Shown: positions 33,367 to 43,540 of the stretch, in pieces
Layout of the letters: the number at the start of each line of letters is the position of its first letter
How positions within the stretch are numbered: the stretch's first letter is position 1
DNA from: Orientallactaga sibirica
Lineage: Eukaryota > Chordata > Mammalia > Rodentia > Dipodidae
DNA: 64,000 bases
NCBI GenBank assembly: GCA_036365145.1
Contig: JAEOAD010000048.1
Coordinates: forward strand, 10,342,501-10,406,500
Direction of reading: 5' to 3'
Made by a program: the position numbers and the translations under genes
The notes under the pieces: model-generated
What the model was told of the DNA's origin: nothing
Databases searched by the model: none
The model's input: the letters and a program-made list of their open reading frames with translations, nothing else

Positions 33367-33510
33367 AGCTGGGTGTGGTGGCGCACGCCTTTGATCCCAG
33401 CACTCAGGAGGCAGAGGTAGGAGGATCGCTGAGAGTTCGAGGCCACCGTGAGACTACATAGTTAATTCCAGGTCAGCCTGGACCAGAGTGAAACCCTACC
33501 TCGAAAAACC

Positions 33511-33553
<43 letters not shown>

Positions 33554-33578
33554 GAAAGAAAAGAAAAGAAAAGAATGA
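33367..33578 (+). mobile_element. B1 SINE with (AAAGA)n tail
   Basis: 'gctgggtgtggtggcgcac' start; A16 then about 50 bp of AAAGA repeats (33525-33575). Confidence 0.95.
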
Positions 33579-33807
33579 CTGCATTCTCTATTTCATTCAT
33601 TTCTGCTCTCCAATTGCTTTTTCTATACTTCTATATTTTATTCTGATGTTTTTATGATGTAATTGGACACTTGCCATGATTTGTTGTTCTGTCAGATTAA
33701 TTGTGCTTGGAGTTCTGGGTTTCAAAGCCCTCAATATTTATACAAACCCTTGATCTATTTGTTTCATAATCACTGGGAAGCATGTTAAAATGATCCACTA
33801 ATGAGAA

Positions 33808-33960
33808 TAGAGAGATGGTTTAGCTGTTAAGGTGTTTTCCTGCGAAGCCTAAGGACCCACATAAGCCAGATGCACACGGGTGGCACATGTGTCTGGAATT
33901 CTTTTGCAGTGGCTAGAGGCTCTGTTGTGCCCATTCATTCTCAAATAAATAAATAACCCA
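33808..33960 (+). mobile_element. B2-type SINE, shortened
   Basis: Lacks the B-box segment between 'cctaaggaccca' and 'cataagccag'. Confidence 0.88.
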
Positions 33961-34049
33961 ATAAATTGTAAATGTTTCCCATCATAATTCTTTCAATTTA
34001 GGACTGACAAATTTACTGAATGAAGATTTTCTTTACCCATAAAAAATTA

Positions 34050-34118
34050 CTATCAGGGCTGGCATGAAGCTCAGTTGGTAGAGGGTAGGAAGGCCTGGGT
34101 TGAAGCCCAACACTGCAT
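34050..34118 (+). mobile_element. ID SINE
   Basis: 'ggctggcatgaagctcagtt' and 'gttgaagcccaacactgc'. Confidence 0.75.
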
Positions 34119-34262
34119 AAAAAAACCAGGCATGGTGACATAAGCCTGTAACTCCAACACTCAGAAGATGGAGGCAACAGAATCAGAAGTTCAAAGTCAT
34201 CCTCAGCTACACAGCACATTTGAGGTCAGCCTAGAATACATGAGACCCTGTCTCAAAAAACT
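34118..34262 (+). mobile_element. B1 SINE, old
   Basis: 'aaccaggcatggtgacataa' to 'gagaccctgtctcaaaaaa'. Directly follows the ID, so the two may be one ID-B1 composite. Confidence 0.8.
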
Positions 34263-34815
34263 ATTATGTCATACTAACACACTGCCTCTGCCTGTCAAAT
34301 CCTTCCCCAGCCTTTTACAAACCAGCCTTTCCAGGACTATTTTAGCTGCTTCTGATATTCACTTTAACCAGCTGAGTTCATCTTCAACCCAATCTGACAA
34401 CCTGCCTTCTGTGGTAACACAGGCCATTTACATCTATAATAAATCTTCCTTTGCTTGAAATCCTTAAATTGTAAGACCAATAGACTTCACTTAAAGTTCA
34501 GCTAACCACAAGTTCTAATTATTCCTAGGCACCAGGATCATATCACTCACTCAACAATTCAATCTTACATAGTATTTGTACGCATTGGCATACTACTTTG
34601 TCAATGTCCCTTTAGTTACTTACTGTAATTATTACTGCTATTGTTTCTGTATAGGGTATTAGTTATTTATAATATTATTTGTTCACCACTATATATTATG
34701 GCTCACTGCTAACTTCAATTTAGTTTATTATGAATAACTCATATAATTGTTATTTCATGATCAAGCAACTATGTCTTCATTTGACTTAAAGTGGATATGC
34801 AACTCTAGGTTGGGA
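34263..34815. other. Intronic sequence without recognised features
   Basis: No repeat or exon seen; a 96-codon open frame (34168-34458) begins in the B1 and has no recognisable homology. Confidence 0.4.
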
Positions 34816-34819
34816 TTTT

Positions 34820-35128
34820 TTTGAAATGTGTAGTACGGGTGTGTGGTATACAAACATGTATGTACAGATGTCCTTATAGGCAGCAGGGATCACAAGAGGT
34901 GTCCTTCCTCTATGGCTCAACCCCATCTTCCCTTCAAAGGAGTCTCTGAACACAGAGCTGTGGTTTTCCTGAGCCCCAGTGATACTCTAGTCTCTGCTTC
35001 CCACAGAACTGGGATTATTGGGAATGCATAACCATATACAGCTGTCTGCATAGGCCCTAGGGAATCAACTCAAAGCCATCTCAAGCATTCTCAGGTCTTC
35101 ACTCACTAAGCCATCTTTCCAGCCCGAG
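34820..35128 (-). mobile_element. B4 SINE, old
   Basis: Contains 'ggagtctctgaacacagagc', 'cttcccacagaactgggat' and ID-like end 'taagccatctttccagccc'. Confidence 0.6.
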
Positions 35129-35454
35129 AATTATTGTATGAACATTTAAAATGTGCTTCCATTATCTTCTGGCATCTATCCTTACAAATGAGAAGTGAGC
35201 CATTAGTTCAACCTGTGCTTCTTGGTAGGGCTATGGGTTGTTAGTTCTGAGTGCTTTACAGATGGTTTTAGTTTTCTCCAGCATGTGCCTAGACAAGGAT
35301 GAACATTTTTGTTTATTCTGCTCAAGACACTTTACTACCTGATATATAAGTAAATGCTTTCCAATAATACTGGAAATTCTATTTCTAATTCCTATTCAAG
35401 CATTGCCACTTCTTATTCTCAACTGGATATTCTCCTTTTTCTTTCTTTCTCTCT

Positions 35455-35606
35455 TTCTTTTAGGTTTTTCGAGGTAGGGTCTCACTATAGCCAAGGTTGA
35501 CCTGGAATTCACCATGTAGTGTCAGGGTGGCCTTGAACATATGATGATCCTCCTACCTCCGCCTCCTGAGAGCTGGGATTAAAGGCATGCGCCACCACGC
35601 CTGGCA
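35455..35606 (-). mobile_element. B1 SINE
   Basis: (CTTT)n T tail, ends 'gcgccaccacgcctggc'. Confidence 0.94.
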
Positions 35607-35778
35607 CAACTGTATATTTTCACTATTGAACATAATGGATCCTACCTTTCAATACTTTTTCATGTTTTCTCCCAGTTCTTCAACTATCTTTTACATATAA
35701 CCCAGTAAGGATTTTTAACTTCGGTGACCATTTTTTCATTTCTCCTAAAAATTCCCTTTTTACATGCTTAGTTATTAT

Positions 35779-35980
35779 GGTTTTTTTTTCTTTTTCTTTT
35801 TCTTTTTTTCTTTTTTTCTTTTTTTTTTTTTTTTGGTTTTGCAAGGTAGGGCCTCACTCTGGTCCAGGCTGACCTGGAATTAACTATGTAGTCTCAGGGT
35901 GGCCTCGAACTCTCGGGGATCCTCCTACCTCTGCCTCCCGAGTGCTGGGATTAAAGGCGTGCACCACCACGCCCGGCTTA
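35779..35980 (-). mobile_element. B1 SINE with long T/CT tail
   Basis: Target 'ttattatgg' on both sides. Confidence 0.95.
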
Positions 35981-36168
35981 TTATGGGTTTTTAAGTGATA
36001 ACATGGCTATGTCCTTAATTCCCTTAAATATATTCTATCTTTAATTTATTTAGTGATATCTATGATTGTTTAGCCTTGCTAGAATGTTTTACTCAGTAAC
36101 AAGACCATTCATTAACAACAAAGATACTGTTTACCTAATTAGAACTCCCCAAAAGAACATAACTAGAG

Positions 36169-36406
36169 GGCTGGAGAGATGGCTTAGCGGTTAAGGCGCC
36201 TGCCTCCTAAACCTAAGAACGCCAGTTCCAATCTCCAGGTCCCACGTTTAGCCAAATGCAAAATGACACAAGGGCAATGCCACACTTGACCACAAGGGAG
36301 CGCTCGCATCTGGATTTCATTTGCAGCAGCTGAGAGGCTGCTGGCGTGCCCATCTCTATCTGTCTTCCTCTCCCTCTCTCTGTGTCTCTAAAAAAAAAAA
36401 AAAAAA
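36169..36406 (+). mobile_element. B2-type SINE, long subfamily
   Basis: Target 'ataactagag' on both sides. Single B box. Its CTCF-like core is degraded (CCACAAGGGAGCGC at 36290-36303). Confidence 0.94.
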
Positions 36407-36418
36407 GAATATAACTAG

Positions 36419-36590
36419 AGCCGAGAGTGGTGGCGCACACCTTTAATCCCAGCACTCGGGAGGCAGAGGTAGGAGGATCACCTTGAGTTCAAGACCACCC
36501 TGAGAATACAGAGTAACTAGAATGAGACCCTTACCTTGAAAAACCAAAAATAAAAATAAATAAATAAATAAATAAAAAGAAAAGAAAAAA
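36419..36590 (+). mobile_element. B1 SINE with (AAAT)n tail
   Basis: Inserted next to the B2 target; the third 'ataactag' follows its tail. Confidence 0.93.
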
Positions 36591-36764
36591 GTATATAACT
36601 AGCCTTGAAAACTATCAACCTGAGATAAACAGATTAAGTAGAGAATGAAAAATTAAGGAGCTTGTGGGAAGAGTCTACTCCTCTGCTCACAGGTAAAAGT
36701 GTCCCTGTGCAGTAGACCAAGAAGATAATGCATACTCAGGAAATACCTATTAGTGTATAATGCT

Positions 36765-36842
36765 AGCTGGTTTTGGCAGCACTGGGCATCAAACTGAGAA
36801 CCTCACATATGCTAGGTAAATATGAGCTACCACAGAGCAACA
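36765..36842 (-). mobile_element. ID SINE, diverged
   Basis: 'ggcatcaaactgagaacctc' and 'gctaggtaaatatgagctac'. Confidence 0.55.
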
Positions 36843-36849
36843 CCTCCCA

Positions 36850-37620
36850 GCAAATGGGTTTTTTCATATAATGACTGGTTAGATAAGGTCTGGGACGTCT
36901 CTCATAGTCAGCTGCTGAGTATGGAAACTCAAGCTGGATCCTTAATCTGTGCCTGGGAAGGCTTTTCTCACAGATGCTGGCATGGGCTCCACAGGGGTTG
37001 GGCTAGGGATCTGGTCAGGTGAAAACCCTTTGGAGAGCCTACTCTATCTGTTAGTGGAAGCTCAGCCATTCTCTCAAATACCCTGTGGTGGAATTCATGA
37101 TCCTGGCCCTCCTACTTACTCAGACAGCAGAGAGCTTGAGGCATCAAGCCAGGCTCCCCTGCTGCCTTCCTCAAAGAAAGTAGCCAGAACCAGCCCAGAT
37201 TTTAACAGCTCTTTCAAGTAAAACAACATCAGGGGTCCTAACAAGGTGAGCACTGAAAACGAAGAAGGTGGCTGGACCAAATGTGCCTCAGAAAGATGGA
37301 TATGCTCTTTAGCTTCAGCACTCACTCAGAGTCCAAAGAGACACAGTTGAGGTCAGCTGGGCAGACAACAGAGTGGGAAGATGGTGGTAGTCAGTGCTCA
37401 AAGCACATTTGCATGTATAGTTTTTCATTTAATAATACATTATCTGAATTTCTGAGGTCTAATCTTACTATTGTCAAATCTGCTTGTTGTCAGCATTTGT
37501 GGATTATTTTCTTTTAGCTCTTAAACTTTAGATTAAAAGTTCATTTTCAATGGAGGATTACTTGTATTAATGCTATGCAGCTGTCAACTAAGACATGTCT
37601 TGCCAGAGAGGTCATAAGTT
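36850..37620. other. Unassigned mid-GC intronic stretch
   Basis: Higher GC than surrounding intron, with short open frames on both strands (36949-37221 plus, 37116-37325 minus) that match nothing I know. It may be a decayed L1 or LTR segment. Confidence 0.35.
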
Positions 37621-37629
37621 TAACAAAGG

Positions 37630-37782
37630 ATCCTGGTGTGGCAGCACATACTTTTAATCCCAGCACTAAGGAGGCAGAGGTAGGAGGATCACCATGAGTT
37701 CAAGGCCATCCTAAGACTACATAGTGAATTCCAGGTCAGCCTGGGCTAGAGCAAACCCTACCAAAAAAAAAAAAAAAAATTA
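37630..37782 (+). mobile_element. B1 SINE
   Basis: 'atcctggtgtggcagcacat' head diverged; A17 tail; target 'taacaa' on both sides. Confidence 0.92.
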
Positions 37783-38414
37783 ACAAGTGGAAAAAATTTC
37801 AAGCAATGTTTATATTGGTGACTCCTGTGCCCTTCTCTTGAAACTAGACCCCTTCTAATTCATGGAGTGGTTATTCACAACTGTTTATCAAAGAGTTTGA
37901 CATTTTCTTTCAAAAGTAAAAATACAAATGCATTCACAAAAACACACATACACATACCTTGATTCACATCACTCAGGAAAGTACCTGTGTCACCCTTTGT
38001 TTCTCAATTAGTAGACAGTCCCTTCTAACTCACTACACTCCTTTCTATTGCTACATTACCAGGTATGTCAGCTGATATCATAACTGGTTCCAAGTGCCAA
38101 CTTAGTAAGTTAGGTAACACCACCTAAGCAGCTATTGACTCCCTATGTGAAATGCACCTTATATAAAACTAATTAACCTCAAATAATTTATTATATTACC
38201 TGGACCCATTATTTTTCTTCATTTAATTCCTGGCTAATCAAGTTCTGAGTTTTGTTTACATATTAGACAATAAGTGTACTAATACTAGTGCTGGCCAATA
38301 GATTCTATAAAACTAAGATTAAGGCAGGATAAATTCTAGTTAGAACATAAGCAAACATTCTGAATTTTGATATAAATAGGCTACAAACACATTCCAGTAC
38401 ATGTTTCTACTTAC
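37783..38414. other. Intronic sequence without recognised features
   Basis: Intron just 3' of the 38415-38541 exon; nothing recognised. Confidence 0.45.
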
Positions 38415-38541
38415 CTTATGTGCAGGAACCAGATTTACTAAAACTGTATCCAAAAGCTCCTGAGACACTGTATCCCCTTCGCAAATAATAGAGCTCATGA
38501 GGTCTACCATATGCATATGAACTTTCTGATTGTGGCCATTG
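38415..38541 (-). CDS. Pds5b: Pds5b coding exon, residues ~166-208
   Basis: This exon is 127 nt: C completing the split Asn, then 42 codons, [18 protein letters not shown] through VNLVPAHK. The acceptor is TTCCAG|C and the donor AAG|GTAAGT. Residues [16 protein letters not shown] separate PDS5B from PDS5A (IIMEGDGVTQELLD, from memory). It is flanked by B1 SINEs in opposite orientations (37630-37765 plus, 38722-38875 minus). Confidence 0.97.
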
Positions 38542-38717
38542 CTGGAATTCAAAATAGTTTATTTTATTTAAAACATATCTAAGATGTATAAGATCTAGTA
38601 AGATCCTAGAAAACATTCTACTTTATATATTTAAAAAAAGAGAAAACTGAATTACTCATTTAAAGAACTTCCCCCCCTCCCTGACCCCATGCATCTTATA
38701 GTAGCATCCAAAATACA

Positions 38718-38876
38718 TTTGTTTGTTTGTTTTCTTTGAGGTAGGACTTCACTGTAGCCCAGGCTGACCTGGAATTCACTATGTAGTCTCAAGGTGGCCT
38801 CCAACTCATAGCAATCCTCTGAGCTCAGCCTTTAGAGTATGGGGATTTAAAGGCATGTGCCACCGCGCCCAGCTCC
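38718..38876 (-). mobile_element. B1 SINE
   Basis: First of three same-orientation B1s; flanked by 'tccaaaatacattt' on both sides. Confidence 0.93.
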
Positions 38877-38889
38877 TCCAAAATACATT

Positions 38890-39058
38890 TATTTATTTAT
38901 TTATTTGCTTATTTTTGGTTTTTTGAGGTAGGGTCTCACTCTAGTCCAGGCTGATCCTGAATTCACTATGTAGTCTCAGGGTGGCCCCGAACTCACAGCA
39001 ATCCTACCTCTGCCTCCCAAGTGCTGGGATTAAAGGTGTGCGCCACCACACCCGGCTT
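38890..39058 (-). mobile_element. B1 SINE
   Basis: Second of three; (TTTA)n tail and 'aaatacattt' flanks. Confidence 0.93.
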
Positions 39059-39079
39059 TTTATTTTTACAAAATACATT

Positions 39080-39255
39080 TTTATTTTTTTTTTATTTTAT
39101 TGAGTTTTTTTTATTTTTCGAGGTAGGGTCTTACTCTGGCCCAGGCTGATCCTGAATTCACTATGTGGTCTCAGGGTGGCCTCGAACTCACAGCAATCCT
39201 ACCTCTGCCTCCCAAGTGCTGGGATTAAAGGTGAGAGCCACCACACCTAGCCAAA
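39080..39255 (-). mobile_element. B1 SINE
   Basis: Third of three; shares 'ccaggctgatcctgaattca' with the second, so the two are close relatives or a local copy. Confidence 0.93.
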
Positions 39256-39292
39256 ATACATTTTTAAACTACATTCTGAAAATTACTTTCCC

Positions 39293-39432
39293 CTTCTACG
39301 CATGGCTGTACACGCCTTTAATCCACTAAGCCTGAGATAGGAGGCTCACTATGACTCTGAGGCTGCCTGAGACTACACAGTGAACTCTAGGGCAGCCTGG
39401 GCTAGAGCAAGACTACCTCAAGAAACCAAAAA
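39293..39432 (+). mobile_element. B1 SINE, diverged
   Basis: 'ctacgcatggctgtacacgc' head and 'ctacctcaagaaaccaaaaa' tail. Confidence 0.8.
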
Positions 39433-39572
39433 TAAAAGTACTTCCCCTAACTTTAGCCATTCTCACAATCAAAGTGATCAAAGCAAATGCAATTTCAGTT
39501 TTGCTTTAAATTCAGAAAGTAAAATTGTTTTGAAATTCTAGTAAATAATTTTAAAGATAAGAGTCACTATAA

Positions 39573-39728
39573 GCCAGGCATGGTGGTGCATGCCTTTAAT
39601 CCCAGCATTAGGAGGCAGAGATAGGAGGATTGGCATGAGTTCAAGGTCACCCTGAGACTACATTATGAATTCCAGGTCAGCCTGAGCTAGAGTAAGACCC
39701 TACCTGGAAAAAACAAAACAAAAAAAAA
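39573..39728 (+). mobile_element. B1 SINE
   Basis: Inverted relative to the three B1s at 38718-39255. Confidence 0.93.
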
Positions 39729-39944
39729 TGCAATCCAAAAAAATATCAGTGTAATTCACTCCTGTAATCAATAATTCCTTATATACAAAATTAAGTTCTA
39801 TTCATTTTAGAAATATCTAAGAAATATATTTAACTTATAGCACTTAGCTAATATCAGAACAAACAATTTATGTGGATTCACCTGTAAACTGAAAATTCTT
39901 ACAATTAGAAAATGCTACATGCTTAATTTTGAAAATAAACTTAC

Positions 39945-40042
39945 TTTATAACTGAAAATAATGTTCTGTATAATTGGGTAAAGATTTCATTGCTATCTTC
40001 TAACTCAAAGCATATGTTATATGACTTGACCCACGCAATGTT
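39945..40042 (-). CDS. Pds5b: Pds5b coding exon, residues ~134-166
   Basis: This exon is 98 nt: 32 codons, then AA of a split Asn codon completed by the next exon. It starts [16 protein letters not shown] after acceptor TTTTAG and ends TLFSVI before donor AA|GTAAGT. Every residue agrees with my memory of vertebrate PDS5B, and it forms part of the N-terminal HEAT array. It forms a compact pair with the exon at 40161-40247. Confidence 0.97.
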
Positions 40043-40088
40043 CTAAAAGAAGGGGTAAAAAAGAAAAAGACAAATAGTTCAATTGGTA

Positions 40089-40109
40089 AATATATATATA
40101 TATATATAC
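40089..40109. repeat. (TA)n microsatellite in the 118-bp intron
   Basis: About ten TA units in the middle of the shortest Pds5b intron. Confidence 0.95.
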
Positions 40110-40160
40110 AAGCACAAAAAATACATAAATGTCACCCCAAGTTATAAGTATATGGCTTAC

Positions 40161-40247
40161 CTCAAGTAAATAAAAATATCTATTGAATTGTGGGCTCTTT
40201 GTGTCTTCTAGTCCCTTCAATTGCCTTGTAATAAACATAAATATATC
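40161..40247 (-). CDS. Pds5b: Pds5b coding exon, residues ~105-133
   Basis: This exon is 87 nt and 29 codons, phase 0/0. It reads [20 protein letters not shown] and ends FNRYFYLLE. The acceptor is TTTTAAAG|GAT and the donor GAG|GTAAGC. It encodes part of the first HEAT-like helices. It is separated from the next exon by only 118 bp of intron containing a TA microsatellite, which is exceptional in a gene whose other introns run 1-17 kb. Confidence 0.97.
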
Positions 40248-40536
40248 CTTTAAAAAAAACAAAATCTTGTTTAGATTATGAATGCTAAATGAAAATATAA
40301 ATCAATAAAACTACTTTGGCTAGCTAAATCAGCACTTTTGTGATTATATGATGATAAATTGTGAAGAACAACCACAGTAAAAAAAAAAAAATTAGGTGGG
40401 AATTTTTATGACACACTTTTACAGGAAGACCATGATATAACTTATACACTACTACAATGTTGTGCTAAAAACCATGTATCTTACTATCCTTCATAGGAAA
40501 GCATTGCATCATTTACATGTCCTTAAAAGAGAAAGA

Positions 40537-40745
40537 GGGTTGGAGAAATGGCTTAGTGGTTAAGGCAGTTGCCTGCAAAACTAAAGACCCAGGTTCAATT
40601 CTCCAGGACCCACATAAACCAGATGCACAAGGTGGCACATGCATCTGGAGTTCATTTGCAGTGGCTGAAGGCTCTAGTGTGCCCATTCTCCCTCTTTATC
40701 AGCCTCTTTCCCTCTCTCTCAAATAAATACAATAAAATAAAAAAT
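40537..40745 (+). mobile_element. B2-type SINE
   Basis: 'gggttggagaaatggcttag' head, AATA-rich tail; followed by 'aaaggtgtaagccaccatgc', a B1 scrap. Confidence 0.93.
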
Positions 40746-40844
40746 AATAAAGGTGTAAGCCACCATGCCCTATTAAAAAGAAAATACAGAAAGAAAATCT
40801 TCACCTCACAGCAAGTTAAAGAGGTCAAAAAGGTGACACAAGCC

Positions 40845-40990
40845 AGATGCGGGAGCGCACACCTTTAATCCCAACACTCGTGAGGCAGGAGAACTGCCAT
40901 GAGGTCAAGGCTTCCCTGAGACTACATAATGAATTCTAGATCAGCCTAGGCTAGAGAGAGACCCTACCTCAAAAAACAAACAAAAAAATA
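40845..40990 (+). mobile_element. B1 SINE
   Basis: 'gccagatgcgggagcgcac' head. Its A-rich tail holds the left breakpoint of the L1 duplication. Confidence 0.92.
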
Positions 40991-41001
40991 AGCTTCCAAT
41001 T

Positions 41002-41011
41002 AAGATGGCGG
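41002..41011 (+). promoter_or_regulatory. YY1-like site at L1 5' end (copy A)
   Basis: The sequence aagatggcgg lies within about 12 bp of the L1 5' end. A YY1 site of this form at the very 5' end positions transcription start in primate L1s (established for human L1; inferred here). Confidence 0.5.
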
Positions 41012-41070
41012 TGCCAAAGCAGCCTAGGGGAGAAAAAAGCAAAATAAAAAAATAAAAATATACTCTTCCA

Positions 41071-41367
41071 CTAAAAAGTGAAGGTATGTAAGAAATTATC
41101 AACCACAGCACCGAAGTAGGAGAGATTCAGAATATCTACAGCCCACAAAACAGGCAGAAGTGGCTCCAGCAACAGCAGCACCAGGTTTGTGCAGGTGCAG
41201 TTGCCAGGCTCGGCCTGAACTGCAAGAAAAGCCAGGTGAGGGAATGCTCCACTGACACCAGCCTCCTCACAAATGCAAGAAACATAAAGGGGAGGAAGGC
41301 AGGGACCAGTGGGACAGCTCATGAGGAAGAAGATCAGAAGGACCACTGGGAGAACTTCAGCCACCAT
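41071..41367 (-). other. Antisense ORF in L1 5' UTR (copy A), 98 codons
   Basis: This open frame on the strand opposite the L1 sense begins MVAEVLPVVLL and has hydrophobic runs. It has the placement of primate L1 ORF0 but no sequence similarity that I recognise. Chance openness cannot be excluded. Confidence 0.25.
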
Positions 41368-42219
41368 CCACAGCCTTCCCCCTCACCCCCCACACACCAC
41401 CAGTGCAAGGACCAGAAAGCACCAGAGACATAGAGAAGGGAACTCACCTACACAGCACCCAGTGCAGGTGATCAGAGCAATGACCCACCGACCCAGCCAG
41501 CCTACCTGAGCATACAGCACAGCAAAAAGAGGGACCCAAATGGCCATGCAGCACAGCCGAGATCAAACCCATCTCCTTAGGTAACTGGGATTACGCCAGG
41601 TCAGTACTTGCCAAATAAGCCTGTTATATAGGCTTGAATCAAAAGTGCTAATTGCACCTTTTGTATCAGATTAAATTATGTGTTAAATATGATGAATGGT
41701 CAGATTTGCCATTCTTAAATTAGTTATATTTTGGGTTTGTCATTTGTTGCTTCCTGATTTATAGTGCCTTTGTCTCTTCTGTCGTTCATGGGGGCAGGGT
41801 GTCACTCGGTCACAAGCTGACCTTGGAACCCTCTAGAGACAAAAAAATCTCAGCCTACCGATTAACAGGATTAAGAGTGTGGGGAAACACACATCCTTAG
41901 GGACTGTGACTTTGTTAGAGGATCTGTTTGTCATAATGCTCACTCTTGCATAAATGCTCTGTGCTGGTTTTCATTGAATGTGTATATTGTTTAGTTAAAT
42001 TTTAGAATTTGCCTGTATTTTGTTCCACTCAGCCTACTAGAATACTCACAAAGCAGGCAAACCCAATACGTAGGGTCACTTTTGTGGTTACTCTGAGAGT
42101 CTTAAGAGCCATACCTAGCACCTTAAGCTCCTACCCTGTAGTTATAAAATGTCAGATGGATTGATACATCTAATAATACTGCAGATAATTAGAAAATCCA
42201 AGCATTAAATTAATCCAAG

Positions 42220-42576
42220 ATGCAAAAATCTCTAAATTATAATACAAGAAACACAAAAAATCAAGACAATATAAATCCACCAAAAAGTATAATTCCTTCA
42301 GAAATGACCTCCAGTCAGACTGATTTACAGGAAATGCCTGAAAAGAGTTCAAAAAATTATTATAAATATGCTCAAAGAAATGAAAGGAAACAGAGGTTCC
42401 AATCTCCAGGTCCCACGTTTAGCCAGATGCAAAGTGATGCAAGGGCGCAATGCCGCACTTGACCACAAGGGAGCACACACATCTGGATTTCGTTCACAGC
42501 AGCTGAGAGACTGCTGGTGCGCCCATCTCTATCTGTCTCCCTCTACCCTCTCTCTGTCTCTCTCTGTCTCTCTCTG

Positions 42577-42641
<65 letters not shown>

Positions 42642-43540
42642 CTCTAAAAATAAAAAATAAAAAAAATATTTAGAAATGAAAGGAATCAAAGAAGACACAG
42701 GAAACCAATTTAACTAAATAAGGAGGTTAATACAAGACATGAATAAGGAAATACAAATAATAAAGAAAAACCAGTCAAAAATATTAGCAATGAAAAACAC
42801 AGTAAGTCAAATAAAAAACTTACCAGTGAACTGGATGAAGGAGAAAACAGACTCTCTAAACTAAAAGACTGGGTGGCAGATCTAATATATTCAATACAGT
42901 CTAACAAAGAGAAAGTCAAACTAACAGGGAGGTATGAATGGGAACTTCAAGATATTCAGGACACTATGAAAAGATCAAACATATAAATTCAAGGTATAGT
43001 AGAAGGAGAAGAATTTCACTCCAAAGGCATAGTAGGCATTTTCAACAAAATCAGAAGAAAACTTCCCCCAAATTGGGAAAGAAATGCCAATGGAGATACA
43101 GGAGGCCTTTGGAACACCAAACAACAAAACCTGGGAAAAAAAAACAAAACTCTCCTTGTCATATTATAATTAAACTACCAAACACATAAACCAAAGAAAA
43201 TATATTGAAAGCAGTTTAAGAGAAAAATCAAGTCACATACAAAGGCAAGACCCATCAGGATCACAGCAGATTATTCAACACAAACTTTAAAAGCCAGAAG
43301 GGGTTGTAATGATATATACCAAGTTCTAAAAGATAGCAACTGTCAACCAAGTTTACTTTATCCTGCAAAACTATCCATTCAAATATACAGAGAAATGTGG
43401 ACATTCCACAACAAAAACAGGCTAAAGGAATATCTGAAGATAAACCAGCTCTATAGAAAATACCTGAAAGGATCCTCCATGCTAAAGAGAATGAAAAGAA
43501 CACACATAAGGAACCTGGAAAAAATAACCCATACTCAAAT
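42220..43540 (+). pseudogene. L1 ORF1 remnant (copy A)
   Basis: It starts MQKSLNYNTRNTKNQDN and is broken after about 58 codons by a SINE (42393-42660). It resumes with a coiled-coil-like stretch (SELDEGENRLSKLKDWVADL) and recognisable nucleic-acid-binding C-terminal blocks (HIIIKLPNT, QVTYKGK, and LKARRG across frames). Several frameshifts are present. Confidence 0.8.
42393..42660 (+). mobile_element. B2-type SINE, long subfamily, 5'-truncated, in L1 ORF1
   Basis: Starts at 'ggttccaatctccaggtccc'. Microsatellite tail is (CT)n then (TG)n to 42640. CTCF-like core degraded. Confidence 0.94.
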
